Shown here: in pieces, positions 36,356 through 45,653 of the stretch
Layout of the letters: every line of letters starts with the position of its first letter
Numbering within the stretch: position 1 is the stretch's first letter
Assembly: GCA_965246835.1 (NCBI GenBank)
Contig: CBDFFQ010000001.1
Span: 2,542,001 to 2,606,000 of the forward strand
DNA: 64,000 bases
Direction of reading: 5' to 3'
DNA from: JANPPS01 sp965246835
GTDB lineage: Bacteria; Pseudomonadota; Alphaproteobacteria; Acetobacterales; Acetobacteraceae
Made by a program: the position numbers and the translations under genes
Notes under the pieces: generated by a model
What the model was told of the DNA's origin: nothing
What the model saw: only the letters and a program-made list of their open reading frames with translations
Databases searched by the model: none

Positions 36356-36938
36356 AATGGATGCGCGCTTGTCCGAAATGGTCGGTATTCCAGCCGTTTT
36401 GACATTCAGCCTGGAGTGCTGGCCCCCCCAAATTTGAAACGGTTTCGGATTGGCAGTCGAGTTCACAACTGGAGCCGGCCGGTTCTCTGACGACGCGGAT
36501 GCGTTGGGATCTGCCGCAGCCTTCAATGGCCAGAGATAGCTCAGGAACTGCCTCATGAGTGACGCTCTATCAAAGGATCCCACTGCTGGCACAGACCTAA
36601 ATCGCTGTCACTCTTTCCACGGTCGCCGTCCCCTGATGCACGCCAGCACCTCTGCCGAAAGGACTTCCTTCTGAAGGCAAACAGCTTACACCGGGATTGC
36701 TGGCCGAGCACACTGTCGGAAGGTGGTGTTGGAATAGGCCGCATGAGTTATGCCGTTCACACGCGGACGTCCGCGTCCGATCCAAGGTTTATCGTCCTGC
36801 CTCATTGATTTGCTAAAAAATACGTTGGCGGCAGCCCAACTGTCAGTCGCCCAGCACTCTCAGCAAGATCTACCAGTACGCCAGACCTCGAAAAATTGAG
36901 ACATCGGATCACCTATTGCCCCTGGCCGAGAAATCGGC
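36356..36938. other. Stretch without a recognisable gene
   Basis: About 580 bp between IS630 copy 2 and the end of the DUF3800 gene. Short frames on the minus strand have no protein-like character I trust. It may be remnant DNA, or the upstream part of the gene interrupted by the IS. Confidence 0.5.
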
Positions 36939-38021
36939 TCAATCGCTTCGGCTGCTGCGCACGGCCAAAACACCCATGAGAATGCGATCGATAGCGTCTG
37001 GCCCGTCGGCCAAAGCGGGCGGGCCATCAACAAATTCCAAGCCAGCATCGACCGGGTAAACGCTCATCTTGCCTATCCCGGCTGTTACCGCGTCCTGAAC
37101 GAACGCCTGAAATTCGGCATTTGGGGCCGCGTTCGCGCGAAAGACGAAGCCGGCGATCAGGTCGCATAGCTGCAGCGACGAGCACTCGTGGCTACGGGCG
37201 CTGGTCGTCGACGTTACAGATATTGGTAACGTGAGCGTCTTCTTGTTGCCCACTTGGATGACTTGAGCGGGATGGGTCGCATCGGTCATCTCCGACCAGC
37301 GCCGACTACGCGCGAAGAAATGCTTGCTCTCATCGTGGAAGACCGCGAACGGCCCTGTGTGACGGCTCTGCCAGTGAGCCATGCTCGACACTAAGCTTGT
37401 AACATGGATATCGTTCGAATCCTTGAGTAGTGACAGATTAGTACCTTGGAGGCGATTGACTCCCTCCACCATCAAGCTCAGGAAGGGGGTTGTTTCCTCA
37501 GGCGCACTGAGTGTTACATTCTTGAGGGCCGCCTGAAGACGGCTAAGCGTGTTGGCATCCGGCGCGCGTCCAAACGCGTTGTAAGCCGCAAAAAGAACTG
37601 TCAGAGCATCTTTGTTCAGGAAATTGTCAAACGCGAAATAAGCCATATTAGCATAGCGTGCAGCATAGTCATCTTTGTAGAAATCATAACCATTTGCACG
37701 CACCACTGGCTCTGTAAGATAGTCAACCATCTTGCAGAGCACTGCAAAGTGCTTATTTATTTTGGTCGCAACAAAGCGTTCGGGCTGTAAGCCTACCTCC
37801 TGTGCAAATGAAAGAAATGCACGACGACCCTGAGATCGCTTAAATATTTCCTTCGACTTAATTTCCGGCCCTTTTTGAAGCGGGAAGCAGCGCCTTATTA
37901 TGTCGGTAGCCTCATCCTCCTGGATGTCCGTGCTGCCAATTGTGAAGTAGGGCTGCTCAGAGTCGAGTAACTCAGTGCCAGTATTGCCACTTTCGTCAAA
38001 GTAAATTCTCGTAACGTCCAT
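36939..38021 (-). CDS. DUF3800 domain-containing protein
   Basis: A 360-residue protein. It begins MDVTRIYFDESGNTG, the RNase H-like first strand of DUF3800, with a later HDESKHFF and a C-terminal SLQLCDLIAGFVFRA containing the family Asp. DUF3800 proteins are common in mobile elements and defence islands and are predicted nucleases of the RNase H fold. The start at 38021 fits the family and has GAGGGCAGG just upstream. Codon use and base composition are more AT-rich than the neighbours, suggesting separate acquisition. Confidence 0.8.
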   Translation of the reverse strand: MDVTRIYFDESGNTGTELLDSEQPYFTIGSTDIQEDEATDIIRRCFPLQKGPEIKSKEIFKRSQGRRAFLSFAQEVGLQPERFVATKINKHFAVLCKMVDYLTEPVVRANGYDFYKDDYAARYANMAYFAFDNFLNKDALTVLFAAYNAFGRAPDANTLSRLQAALKNVTLSAPEETTPFLSLMVEGVNRLQGTNLSLLKDSNDIHVTSLVSSMAHWQSRHTGPFAVFHDESKHFFARSRRWSEMTDATHPAQVIQVGNKKTLTLPISVTSTTSARSHECSSLQLCDLIAGFVFRANAAPNAEFQAFVQDAVTAGIGKMSVYPVDAGLEFVDGPPALADGPDAIDRILMGVLAVRSSRSD

Positions 38022-38180
38022 CCTGCCCTCTTGTAGCGCAAAGCTGGTCCAGGCACTAAGTCTGACCTGCCGCACGCCCCCCCAAAACACCCCAGAAGGG
38101 GATAATTTAGCCTACTGCGGCAAGACCGCAAATGGCCGCTTTCCGTCACAAGGGCTCACCCGTCCACATGGGTGCTCCCT

Positions 38181-38300
38181 CCCGAGACACCCACGCCGAA
38201 CATTCGTCCTGGGACGAACCCGTCTCGTCAGGGTTAGCTTGCCGATATCCGAGACAAACAGCTGACTTTCCGGACCGGGGTCTAGGATAATCCGAGACAC
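38181..38300. repeat. Candidate resolution/operator region upstream of the resolvase
   Basis: CCGAGACA occurs three times (38182, 38249 and 38292) in direct orientation, together with a near-perfect dyad TTCGTCCTGGGACGAA (38203-38218). Serine resolvases usually bind a three-subsite res region beside their gene, so this is a reasonable res candidate. Confidence 0.4.
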
Positions 38301-38316
38301 AGCAACGGAGTTTTGG

Positions 38317-38937
38317 ATGGCAAAATACGGATATGCACGGGTAAGTTCAGACGACCAGAGCCTGGACGTACAGCAGGAGCAGCTGCGGGCGGCGGGGTGC
38401 GACGTGGTGCGCGGGGAACACGCATCGGGAGCGTCCCGGGACGGACGCGGCGAACTCGCGCTCCTGCTCCAGTTCCTCCGCGCCGGTGACAGGCTGGTCG
38501 TCACCCGGGTGGACCGGCTGGCGAGGAGCCTTGCCGACCTTCAGGACCTGATGCGCGAACTGAAAGCAAAGGGCGTGACGCTGGAAGCCACCGAACAGCG
38601 CATTGACACCGGCACGTCCGGCGGCAAGGCGTTTCTGGACATGTTGGGCGTGTTCGCGGAGTTTGAAACGAACCTGCGGCGCGAGCGTCAGATGGAAGGC
38701 ATCGCCAAAGCCAAAGCCCGCGGGGTCTACAAGGGCAGACCGGCGAAGATAAGGGCCGACCGCATCAGCGAATTACTCGACGGCGGTATGACCCCGACTG
38801 AGGTGGCCCGCGAGATGGGGATTGGGAGGGCGAGCGTATATCGAGTTCTGAGCAGAAGCACGCCGCTGACGAGTTGCACAACACGCCACCATTCCGTCGA
38901 TGAACCGGCAGTTACTACGCAGGAAGCGGGTATTTAG
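38317..38937 (+). CDS. Serine recombinase (resolvase/invertase family)
   Basis: A 206-residue protein: YGYARVSSDDQSLDVQQ with the catalytic Ser, LVVTRVDRLARSLADL with the conserved Arg residues, LGVFAEFETNLRRERQMEG, then a C-terminal HTH (MTPTEVAREMGIGRASVYRVL). It resolves cointegrates or inverts DNA at res-like sites. It is the gene immediately before the Argonaute pair. A GTCCCGGGAC site (38433-38442) lies inside the gene. Confidence 0.92.
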   Translation: MAKYGYARVSSDDQSLDVQQEQLRAAGCDVVRGEHASGASRDGRGELALLLQFLRAGDRLVVTRVDRLARSLADLQDLMRELKAKGVTLEATEQRIDTGTSGGKAFLDMLGVFAEFETNLRRERQMEGIAKAKARGVYKGRPAKIRADRISELLDGGMTPTEVAREMGIGRASVYRVLSRSTPLTSCTTRHHSVDEPAVTTQEAGI

Positions 38938-39017
38938 CGGCCCACGAGGACGCAACGGTATCCGTCAGTGACAGGCAGAGCTTCCTCCGAGTCGGGCGCG
39001 TCGGGTAAGCCTGAAGT

Positions 39018-40448
39018 ATGGCAAACCGCCGATTCGTTTTCCTCGGTCACGCGAACCCGCATGACAACGCATTTACCCTGTGGCTGGGTGCTCGACTGAG
39101 CGCCGCAGGGTTTGAGGTTTGGTCAGACCTGCGCCAGCTCCACGGAGGCGAGACGTTCTGGAACGACATCGAGGACGGACTTCGGCAACACACCGCAGTC
39201 TACGTTCCGATCCTGTCAAATTCCTCAGTGAACCGCGAGCGACGCGGCTTCCACGATGAAATCGCCATGGCCGTCCAGATTATGAGAACCCCGAACATGG
39301 AGCGGTTCATACAGCCGGTCATGATCGAGCGGGTTCATCCGGTCCCTCCTCCGCTTATTCAGCTCAACTACATCGACTTCACCGGAGGCTGGGCGAACGG
39401 CCTTCTGAGGCTCATCACTGCACTGGAAAAGTCCGGCGTTCCCAGAACGGACAACCCGCCGACACAGGCGGTTTCGGCTTGGCGTGGCTATCAGGCAAGC
39501 GCCGCCGGGGCTGCGCAAGAGGCGGACGATCCCGAGCGTCTCTCGACCACATGGTTCGGCATCGACGGTCTGCCGCCCCGCATTCGTCTGGTTAAATCGC
39601 CTGTGGCATTCGACACCTGGACCAGGCTGCTGACGAATCATGGTGTGCCGCATGCCATCCATGGGGATGAGGTGCTTACTTTTGCCTCCGCGAAGCACAT
39701 CGAGGAGCGACTGGGCGCGGACATCCCTGTCAGGCAATCGGCAGAGCACCGCACGGAACGTTTCCTCGTGGGTGACACGGGAAAAAACGGACTGCGTATT
39801 CGACCCGGGGAAGCGCAACGGCTCGTCGCCGGCATGATCAACCGGAGCTGGGACATTTTTGCTGCCTCTCGTGGGCTGCACCGTCATGAACTCTCGAAAT
39901 CGACCGCATGGTTTTTCCCGCTCGACCTTCTTGGCGGAAAAACCCGGTTCGAGAAGGAAGTCGGCGGAATCGGTGAAAGAGCGTTGATCGGTCGAAAGGG
40001 GAAGTTGGGAGTGCGATGGCATTTTGCCCTGTCGGCAAGGTTCGAGTTGCGTGAGCCAAGCCGCCTGATCGTCCGCTCGCATGTGCTGTTCAGCCAAGGC
40101 GGGACGGCGATGTTGGACAGCAAGAAAGCCCAGCGGCTGCGCAAATCGCTCTGCAAAGGTTGGTGGAACGACGAATGGCGGGACCGGCTTCAACTTGCCA
40201 TGGCATACTTGAGCCAACGCGAGGGAGCGCTCCGTCTGCCGCTTCGGCACAGCCCGACCCTGCGGCTTACCTTGGGTGACGCATGGGTCGATGTGGCAGC
40301 CCGTTCCATGCTCTTCGAGAGCGTGTCTTCGTTCCAGCGCCCACGCACGGAGGCAGAGCGGGAAGAGCCGAACGACAAGGCATTCGACGAGGAGGTTCGC
40401 GCGCCGGAGCTACCGGACGGTGACGATGACGACGAGGACGAGAAGTGA
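39018..40448 (+). CDS. TIR-APAZ protein of a short prokaryotic Argonaute (SPARTA-type) system
   Basis: A 476-residue protein. The N-terminal TIR domain (residues 1-140) begins RRFVFLGHANPHDNAFT. Its probable catalytic Glu is E45 in HGGETFWND, and DEIAMAVQIM follows. The remaining 330 residues match in length and position the APAZ region, an N/L1/L2-like domain that pairs with short Argonautes. The protein ends in an acidic tail. In SPARTA systems, guide-directed recognition of invader DNA activates the TIR NADase, which drains NAD+ and kills the cell. The stop overlaps the Argonaute start (GTGA). APAZ assignment rests on context and length. Confidence 0.85.
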   Translation: MANRRFVFLGHANPHDNAFTLWLGARLSAAGFEVWSDLRQLHGGETFWNDIEDGLRQHTAVYVPILSNSSVNRERRGFHDEIAMAVQIMRTPNMERFIQPVMIERVHPVPPPLIQLNYIDFTGGWANGLLRLITALEKSGVPRTDNPPTQAVSAWRGYQASAAGAAQEADDPERLSTTWFGIDGLPPRIRLVKSPVAFDTWTRLLTNHGVPHAIHGDEVLTFASAKHIEERLGADIPVRQSAEHRTERFLVGDTGKNGLRIRPGEAQRLVAGMINRSWDIFAASRGLHRHELSKSTAWFFPLDLLGGKTRFEKEVGGIGERALIGRKGKLGVRWHFALSARFELREPSRLIVRSHVLFSQGGTAMLDSKKAQRLRKSLCKGWWNDEWRDRLQLAMAYLSQREGALRLPLRHSPTLRLTLGDAWVDVAARSMLFESVSSFQRPRTEAEREEPNDKAFDEEVRAPELPDGDDDDEDEK

Positions 40449-41917
40449 CCGTGCGAAAGCTCCTGAAGCTGCCGGAGCCACTTCTTCGCGTTGGACATGC
40501 ACAGCTGACGGATAATCCGAAAGACGGTCTGTTTCTCTTCGGGCCGGTTATCGATGCAGAGCACCCACGCCAACTCCGGCTCGGGATCATCGGAACCACG
40601 GAGGGCTTACTTCGGTATCAGCGTTGGGCAAAGCGCATGCGGGGGTTCATTCCCGCGCCTGAGAAGGCCCGTGCCTTTCACATGGCGTGGCCCGGCTTCG
40701 AAGCCGCTTTCAGCTGCGAATGGCCGGAAGAGCCTGTTGCCACCCTGGTTGTTGACGGCACCGAAATATTCAATGCGATCCATATCCGGGACCGCCATGA
40801 GGCAATTTACAAAACTGTCGACCTGTTCCTTCAGCCTATGCTGGCCCACACACGCAAGGAGGAAAGCAGGCCTACTCTGTGGTTCGTCGTCATCCCGGAG
40901 GACATATACAAGTTCGGCAGGGAGAAATCGCTGATACCGCCCCACCTCAGACAGCCCTCATCAAGCCGGGCCGGTGACAAGGTGGTAAGGGCCAGCCTGA
41001 AGCTTGGTCAGGGGCTTCTGTTAACCGACGACGCTGAAGGTGCGCGGCTTCACCGGTTTTCCAGGGATTTCCACAATCAGCTGAAGGCCCGGCTGCTGCG
41101 AGAGCGCATTGCCATTCAGATCGTCCGGGAGACGACGCTTGCGCCCGAGGACTTCCTGACGAACTTCGGCAAGCCTGCGCGGGTCATGGAGGATGAGGCG
41201 ACACGGGCGTGGAATCTCGGTGTCGGAACCTTCTTCAAAGGTGAGGGGAAGCCGTGGAGCCTGGCCGCCGCTCGGCCGGGGGTGTGCTACATAGGCCTTG
41301 TCTTCAAGAAGGTTCCGGGGGGACCGGTAGGGTATTCTGCCTGCGGAGCCCAGATGTTTCTGGACTCCGGCGTGGGCACGGTGTTTCGAGGGGCCATGGG
41401 TCCCTGGCGTAGCCCTGAGGACAAATCATATCACCTCTCGGAAGACGCTGCCGCCGACCTCGCGAGGGTCGTCATCGCCGAGTTTGAGCGGAAGCATCAC
41501 GGCGCACGGCCGACCGAGTTGTTCATCCACGGACGCATTGCCTTCTCCGATGCTGAGTGGCGTGGCTTTTCAGCCGCTGTCGATTACCGAACGAATCTCG
41601 TCGGGGTTCGCATCCGTCAGACCGATGAACTGAAGGCATTCACACCGGGTGAGATGCCATTGCTCCGGGGTCATGCCCTAATCCTGACACCGACAAAGGC
41701 TTTCTTGTGGAGCAACGGCTTTGTGCCACGCCTGGACACGTATCCCGGCTGGGAGGTCCCGCGCCCGCTGGCGATTGACGTCGTCCGGGGCGAGGCGGGC
41801 ATGGAAACGGTGCTCGGTGACGTGTTGGCGTTGACCAAGCTCAACTACAATTCCGCAGGTTACGGGTCCGGCCTTCCGGTCACTCTCGGCTTTGCCGATG
41901 CTGTCGGAGAGATTCTA
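40445..41917 (+). pseudogene. Short prokaryotic Argonaute (MID-PIWI), C-terminus removed by IS630
   Basis: 491 native codons from a GTG start overlapping the TIR-APAZ stop. The MID-like region includes PTLWFVVIPEDIYKFGR and the PIWI-like region includes CYIGLVFKK, ELFIHGRIAFSDAEW and LALTKLNYNSAGYGSGLPVT. Short Argonautes of this group lack the slicing tetrad and act as guide-loaded sensors. At codon 491 an IS630 copy inserts at TA. The frame then reads 16 IS-encoded residues (ERFSSGLNQRDSPTRA) to a stop at 41968 instead of the native 17 residues, which survive beyond the IS at 42972-43025. The original length would be 508. Confidence 0.88.
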
Positions 41918-42969
41918 GAGCGGTTCTCGTCCGGTCTGAATCAAAGGGATTCCCCGACGCGGGCGTGATGTGATTCACCATGCAGGCTGGTTAGGAGGCC
42001 AGCGTGCATGGGGAAGATTCTTTCCGTCGATCTACGGTCCCGGCTTGTTGCGGCGGTTGCAGACGGCATGTCTCGGCGCGCTGCGGCGGAGCGGTTTGGT
42101 GTTTCAGCTGCGAGCGCCGTCCGGTGGGTGCAGGCAGTCAATACGACCGGGTCCGTCGCGCCCAAGCCGCAGGGCGGCGACACCCGCTCGCGTCGGATCG
42201 AGGCCTTCAGCGGCGTGATCCTGACAGCGGTCGCGGCCCAGAAGGACATCAGCTTGGCTGAGCTGTCGGACCTGCTGCGCGACCACCACGGCGCCTCGTT
42301 CGGCCCCAGCACCATCTGGCGCTGCCTCGACCGCCACGGCCTCACCTTCAAAAAAAACAGCGCACGCAGCCGAGCAGGAGCGGCCCGACGTCGCAGCCCG
42401 ACGGCGAGCCTGGTTCGCAGGCCAGCCTGACCTCGACCCCAAGCGCCTGGTCTTCATCGACGAGACCGGCGCATCGACCAAGATGGCCCGGATCCGCGGC
42501 CGCGCCCGCAAAGGCGAGCGCTGCCGCGCCGCCGTGCCGCATGGTCACTGGAAGACGACCACCTTCACCGGCGCGCTTCGGGTCAGCGGCATGACCGCGC
42601 CCATGGTCCTCGACGGCCCGATGAACCGCATCGCCTTCCAGGCCTACATCGAGCAGGTGCTGGTGCCCACGCTCCACCGAGGCGACACCGTCATCATGGA
42701 TAATCTGCCCGCGCATAAAGGCGCAGACGTGCGGCGGGCGATCGAGGCAGTTGGGGCCACGCTACGCTACCTGCCGCCCTACTCCCCCGACTTCAACCCA
42801 ATCGAGAATGCCTTCTCCAAGCTCAAAGCCTACCTGCGCAAGGCAGCAGCACGCACGATCGACGACCTATGGGACGTGATCCGCAACGCGCTTCCCTGCT
42901 TTACCGCGCAGGACTGCGCCAGCTACTTCACTGCCGCCGGGTATGAGCCAGAATGAATGGAAACCGCTC
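41918..42969 (+). mobile_element. IS630-family insertion sequence, copy 3
   Basis: 1,052 bp, ends as in copies 1 and 2, with TA on both sides (41916-41917, 42970-42971). It disrupts the last codons of the Argonaute gene and has the same orientation as that gene. Confidence 0.95.
42008..42956 (+). CDS. IS630-family transposase (frameshifted), copy 3
   Basis: HTH frame 42008-42430; the DDE frame is reached by -1 shifting at the A8 run 42350-42357 and ends at 42956. Products are identical to those of copies 1 and 2. Confidence 0.9.
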
Positions 42970-42971
42970 TA

Positions 42972-43025
42972 GTCGCTGCACCTATCGAAGATACGCCGCC
43001 CCTCCCATTCCGCTTCTACATGTAG
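42972..43025 (+). pseudogene. Detached C-terminal codons of the short Argonaute
   Basis: Joined to codon 491 after removal of the IS and one TA, this reads VAAPIEDTPPLPFRFYM then TAG. Proline followed by aromatic residues at the extreme C-terminus is typical of Argonautes, where the terminal carboxylate helps hold the guide 5'-phosphate metal site in the MID-PIWI pocket. Confidence 0.85.
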
Positions 43026-43102
43026 CCCGCTCCGGGCCTGAGCGCTGGCTCAGCCGTTGGAGGACCTTTGCAGGCGTTGCACGTCTCCCCGGTTCGCTCG
43101 TC

Positions 43103-43648
43103 TCAGTGGCCGCCGTAAAGCGCGTTGTAGTCTGACTTGGCAACAAAAGCTCCGATGAGTCTGCACAACGGCTCACCGGCGGCAATCAACAACGCTCCCA
43201 GCAGGTTCTTCCTGGATAGATCGCCTCGACGTGCGGCAATTTCATCAACACGAGCCATTGCCAGAAAAGCCATCAAGGCAGACACGTGCCGGGAATTGCG
43301 CATGGCTTTCACAACCGGTATCGCCCAAACATGATATCCGCGATAAGTCTGTTCGGAAATCCGTGAAGAAGCATCTTCGGAGCACAACCGGTAATCGTCT
43401 TGTGACATCCTGCCCTGTGAGTAGAGTTCGGTGCAGATCACTTTCTTTTTTTCAGCCGGTTCGCTGGTCCAAGGCGTTTGCCCCGACCAGAGCAAGTTGT
43501 CCCTTGCCGTTTCGCTTCCGTGAGCCGAGGCGATCTGCCATGAATCAATCTGGCTCTGCTGAGCGAGGGCGTGGTTTTGTTCTCGCCGAGCCGCTTTTTG
43601 GTCGGCGGCCCACTGCATCTGCCTTGAGAACTCGTCATCGGAAGCCAT
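43103..43648 (-). CDS. Hypothetical protein with coiled-coil N-terminus
   Basis: A 181-residue protein. The start at 43648 (MASDDEFSRQMQWAADQ) is chosen because GGGAG lies 9 nt upstream. The N-terminal 45 residues are Gln/Ala-rich helix. The middle holds ICTELYSQGRMSQDDYRLC, then RGYHVWAIPVVKAMR, a pattern I have seen in uncharacterised phage or conjugative-element proteins, and the end has a hydrophobic stretch (LLGALLIAAGEPLCRLIGAFV). Function unknown. Confidence 0.6.
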   Translation of the reverse strand: MASDDEFSRQMQWAADQKAARREQNHALAQQSQIDSWQIASAHGSETARDNLLWSGQTPWTSEPAEKKKVICTELYSQGRMSQDDYRLCSEDASSRISEQTYRGYHVWAIPVVKAMRNSRHVSALMAFLAMARVDEIAARRGDLSRKNLLGALLIAAGEPLCRLIGAFVAKSDYNALYGGH

Positions 43649-43906
43649 CGGTTGCACTCCCAGATCAAAGGCCGGCACTACGTTTACCAGCCTGACCCAC
43701 ATACAGTGCGCCGCCTCTCTTTCGAATAGGTATGCAGAAATTGCATCTGCGCCATCGGCACGGAGTGAGCAAATAACCAAACTTAGAGGGGAACGTTGTT
43801 GGACGGCGAGCCCCGGGGAAAAGCTGCTGGCTGGCGGCCGGTCCATAAACGACCGGTTGCGGGACACGTGCATATCTGCAGGTTCGCGTCGTGCTATCCT
43901 GCTCCC

Positions 43907-45175
43907 ATGCCTCCGCCGACGCTTTACATGGACAGCAGCGATTACTCGAACCTTGCAGCTGCTGTGGGAGACGGACCCTTTGCTGCCCGTCAGCGATGGT
44001 TGGATCTGCGGACACGAATTCTGGCGGCAAAAGCGAACGGTAGAGCCGTTTTCAGGTTTTCATACCCCATCGTGATGGAGGCTTACCCGACATCACCGGA
44101 CCATCTTGCCCACGCCGTGGGGCGAGCTGCCGTTATCGGCGAAGTGTGCGGGAAAGATTGCATTCTTGATTTTCTCACGCTTGTTACCGAAGAGAGCAAA
44201 GCACTTGTGCTTCGGGGCGAGCAGTTCGAGAGGGCCGCCGCTTGGCGAAACGATGGCGCGTGGCACCCAAATCCTGATGGTCTGCTCAGCGAATCAATCG
44301 CAGGTTTCAGGACCGGGTTGCCCAGCCAGCTTCGTGAACAACTCAAGGAGTCCAGGCTGCTGAACCGGAAGGCCCGGAGAAAACTTGAACTCTCGATGTT
44401 TTCCCGAGACGGTACTCCCACCCGACAGATGGCTTCGCTGTTCACGCTGGAACAGCGTCAGGAACTCAGTGCGGCGATCGGCCAGCGTTTTCATCTTCCT
44501 GGTTCAGCCCTCACCACGGACATCCCGGCCAAAGTCATACTGGGAGAGCTGCCCATTTCAGCTATGAGTGCACTGCTCGGTGCTATTCTCCGCGACTTGC
44601 CAACGCTGTTTCAACAGGAAGCCGTCCGGAAACACGAAGGCGCGCTTTTCCACTGGATCCGAAGCACAGGGCAGTCAGTTTCCGCCCCGCTCCGAGAGGC
44701 CCGCGCAAACCTTCTCGACATGATTGGCCGCCTGGGCTTGGACCGGGTTCGCTCCTTACATGCTCAGAGTGAGCTGGAATCCATCTCACAGACTTGGCTC
44801 GTCAAGCTGCGTACTCAGTTACTGGAAGCTCTCTGGAAAGCGGAACATCTGGCCCTCACGTCCTCAGGCGTAACCGCTCGCGACTGGGACGGCATCGTCA
44901 AAGGCTCGGGCTCGGGCCGAATGCCGGCTCTGGATGCACTCGTCACGGCTTGCGTCTTGCACATCGTCGCAGCTCTCCGGCCTTCGGCTCAACCCCGTCA
45001 ACCCCGGGATAGCGACGGCGGCGATATGATCCATATGATGTATCTCCCATACGTCGATGTATTCCGGTGTGACGGTTACGCGGCAACGATTGCGGACCAG
45101 GTAGTCAGCGAGTTCGGTTTGTCTGCGGAGATTGTGACAAGCATGGAGCAGGCGCTAGAGGTTGTTGGTTGCTGA
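43907..45175 (+). CDS. PIN-like domain protein (predicted)
   Basis: A 422-residue soluble protein, divergent from the gene at 43103-43648. It starts MPPPTLYMDSSDYSNLAAA, where the Asp after the first strand matches PIN/RNase-like domains. Near the end MMYLPYVDVFRCDGYAATIADQV supplies further acidic residues at the positions expected in large PIN-like families of defence islands. The long helical middle is unrecognised. If correct, it is a metal-dependent RNase. It follows the Argonaute system and may be a separate defence or toxin gene. Confidence 0.5.
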   Translation: MPPPTLYMDSSDYSNLAAAVGDGPFAARQRWLDLRTRILAAKANGRAVFRFSYPIVMEAYPTSPDHLAHAVGRAAVIGEVCGKDCILDFLTLVTEESKALVLRGEQFERAAAWRNDGAWHPNPDGLLSESIAGFRTGLPSQLREQLKESRLLNRKARRKLELSMFSRDGTPTRQMASLFTLEQRQELSAAIGQRFHLPGSALTTDIPAKVILGELPISAMSALLGAILRDLPTLFQQEAVRKHEGALFHWIRSTGQSVSAPLREARANLLDMIGRLGLDRVRSLHAQSELESISQTWLVKLRTQLLEALWKAEHLALTSSGVTARDWDGIVKGSGSGRMPALDALVTACVLHIVAALRPSAQPRQPRDSDGGDMIHMMYLPYVDVFRCDGYAATIADQVVSEFGLSAEIVTSMEQALEVVGC

Positions 45176-45385
45176 GCAAGGTGGCGCAGGTGACGATCCG
45201 CTTTCCCGTCGTGACAGGAGGCGCGGACCAACACCTGTCCGGTACGTGTAAGTCTCCTGGGTTTTTTTGCCGACTTTGTAACTGACGTCCACGGGACCTA
45301 CCCTGCTGTTCACCATCATCAACTTCTTTGTTTGGATTGTAGACTGGCTGAGGGCAGACTCGAATACGGCAGGCCATTTTGACAA
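45155..45385 (-). CDS. Doubtful small ORF
   Basis: A 76-residue frame (MSKWPAVFESALSQ... with GPVDVSYKVGKKTQETYTYR) that has some protein-like character but overlaps the end of the PIN-like gene and has no clear ribosome site. It competes with an opposite-strand frame at 45426-45653 that may extend upstream. Confidence 0.25.
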   Translation of the reverse strand: MSKWPAVFESALSQSTIQTKKLMMVNSRVGPVDVSYKVGKKTQETYTYRTGVGPRLLSRRESGSSPAPPCSATNNL

Positions 45386-45425
45386 TTCGGGCTTTCTCGA
45401 ACGATCTGCCGTCCATACGTCCTGC

Positions 45426-45653
45426 TTGATTCTGGCCCTTGCTGGTGCTTATCTTCTGAGCGGAAAGTTACAAGACGAGCCCGGGTCCAATCAAATTGGT
45501 TTTGTGGGGACTTTTGCAGGTCTTTCGCTATTACTCTTAAGCGACGGGTTCAATATCAAAAAGGAACTCATCTCTTTAGTTCGAAAGTTTCTGACACTTG
45601 CATTGGTGGTAGTCGCATTCCTACTACATCAATGCAGTCATTCGCAATTATGA
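45426..45653 (+). CDS. Possible small membrane protein, start unclear
   Basis: 75 codons from a TTG, with three hydrophobic segments (LILALAGAYLLSG, IGFVGTFAGLSLLLL, FLTLALVVVAFLL). The same frame is open upstream to about 45285 and there encodes another hydrophobic stretch (TIINFFVWIVDWL). The real protein may thus be about 120 residues with a CTG or TTG start, or be a broken gene. AT-rich compared with its neighbours. Confidence 0.4.
   Translation: MILALAGAYLLSGKLQDEPGSNQIGFVGTFAGLSLLLLSDGFNIKKELISLVRKFLTLALVVVAFLLHQCSHSQL

Noticed and set aside
37413..37424. GTTCGAATCCTT match to the tRNA-Gln T arm, considered as a right attachment site
   Set aside because: Only 12 bp, ends before the acceptor stem and lies inside the DUF3800 gene; too short for a tRNA-derived att repeat.
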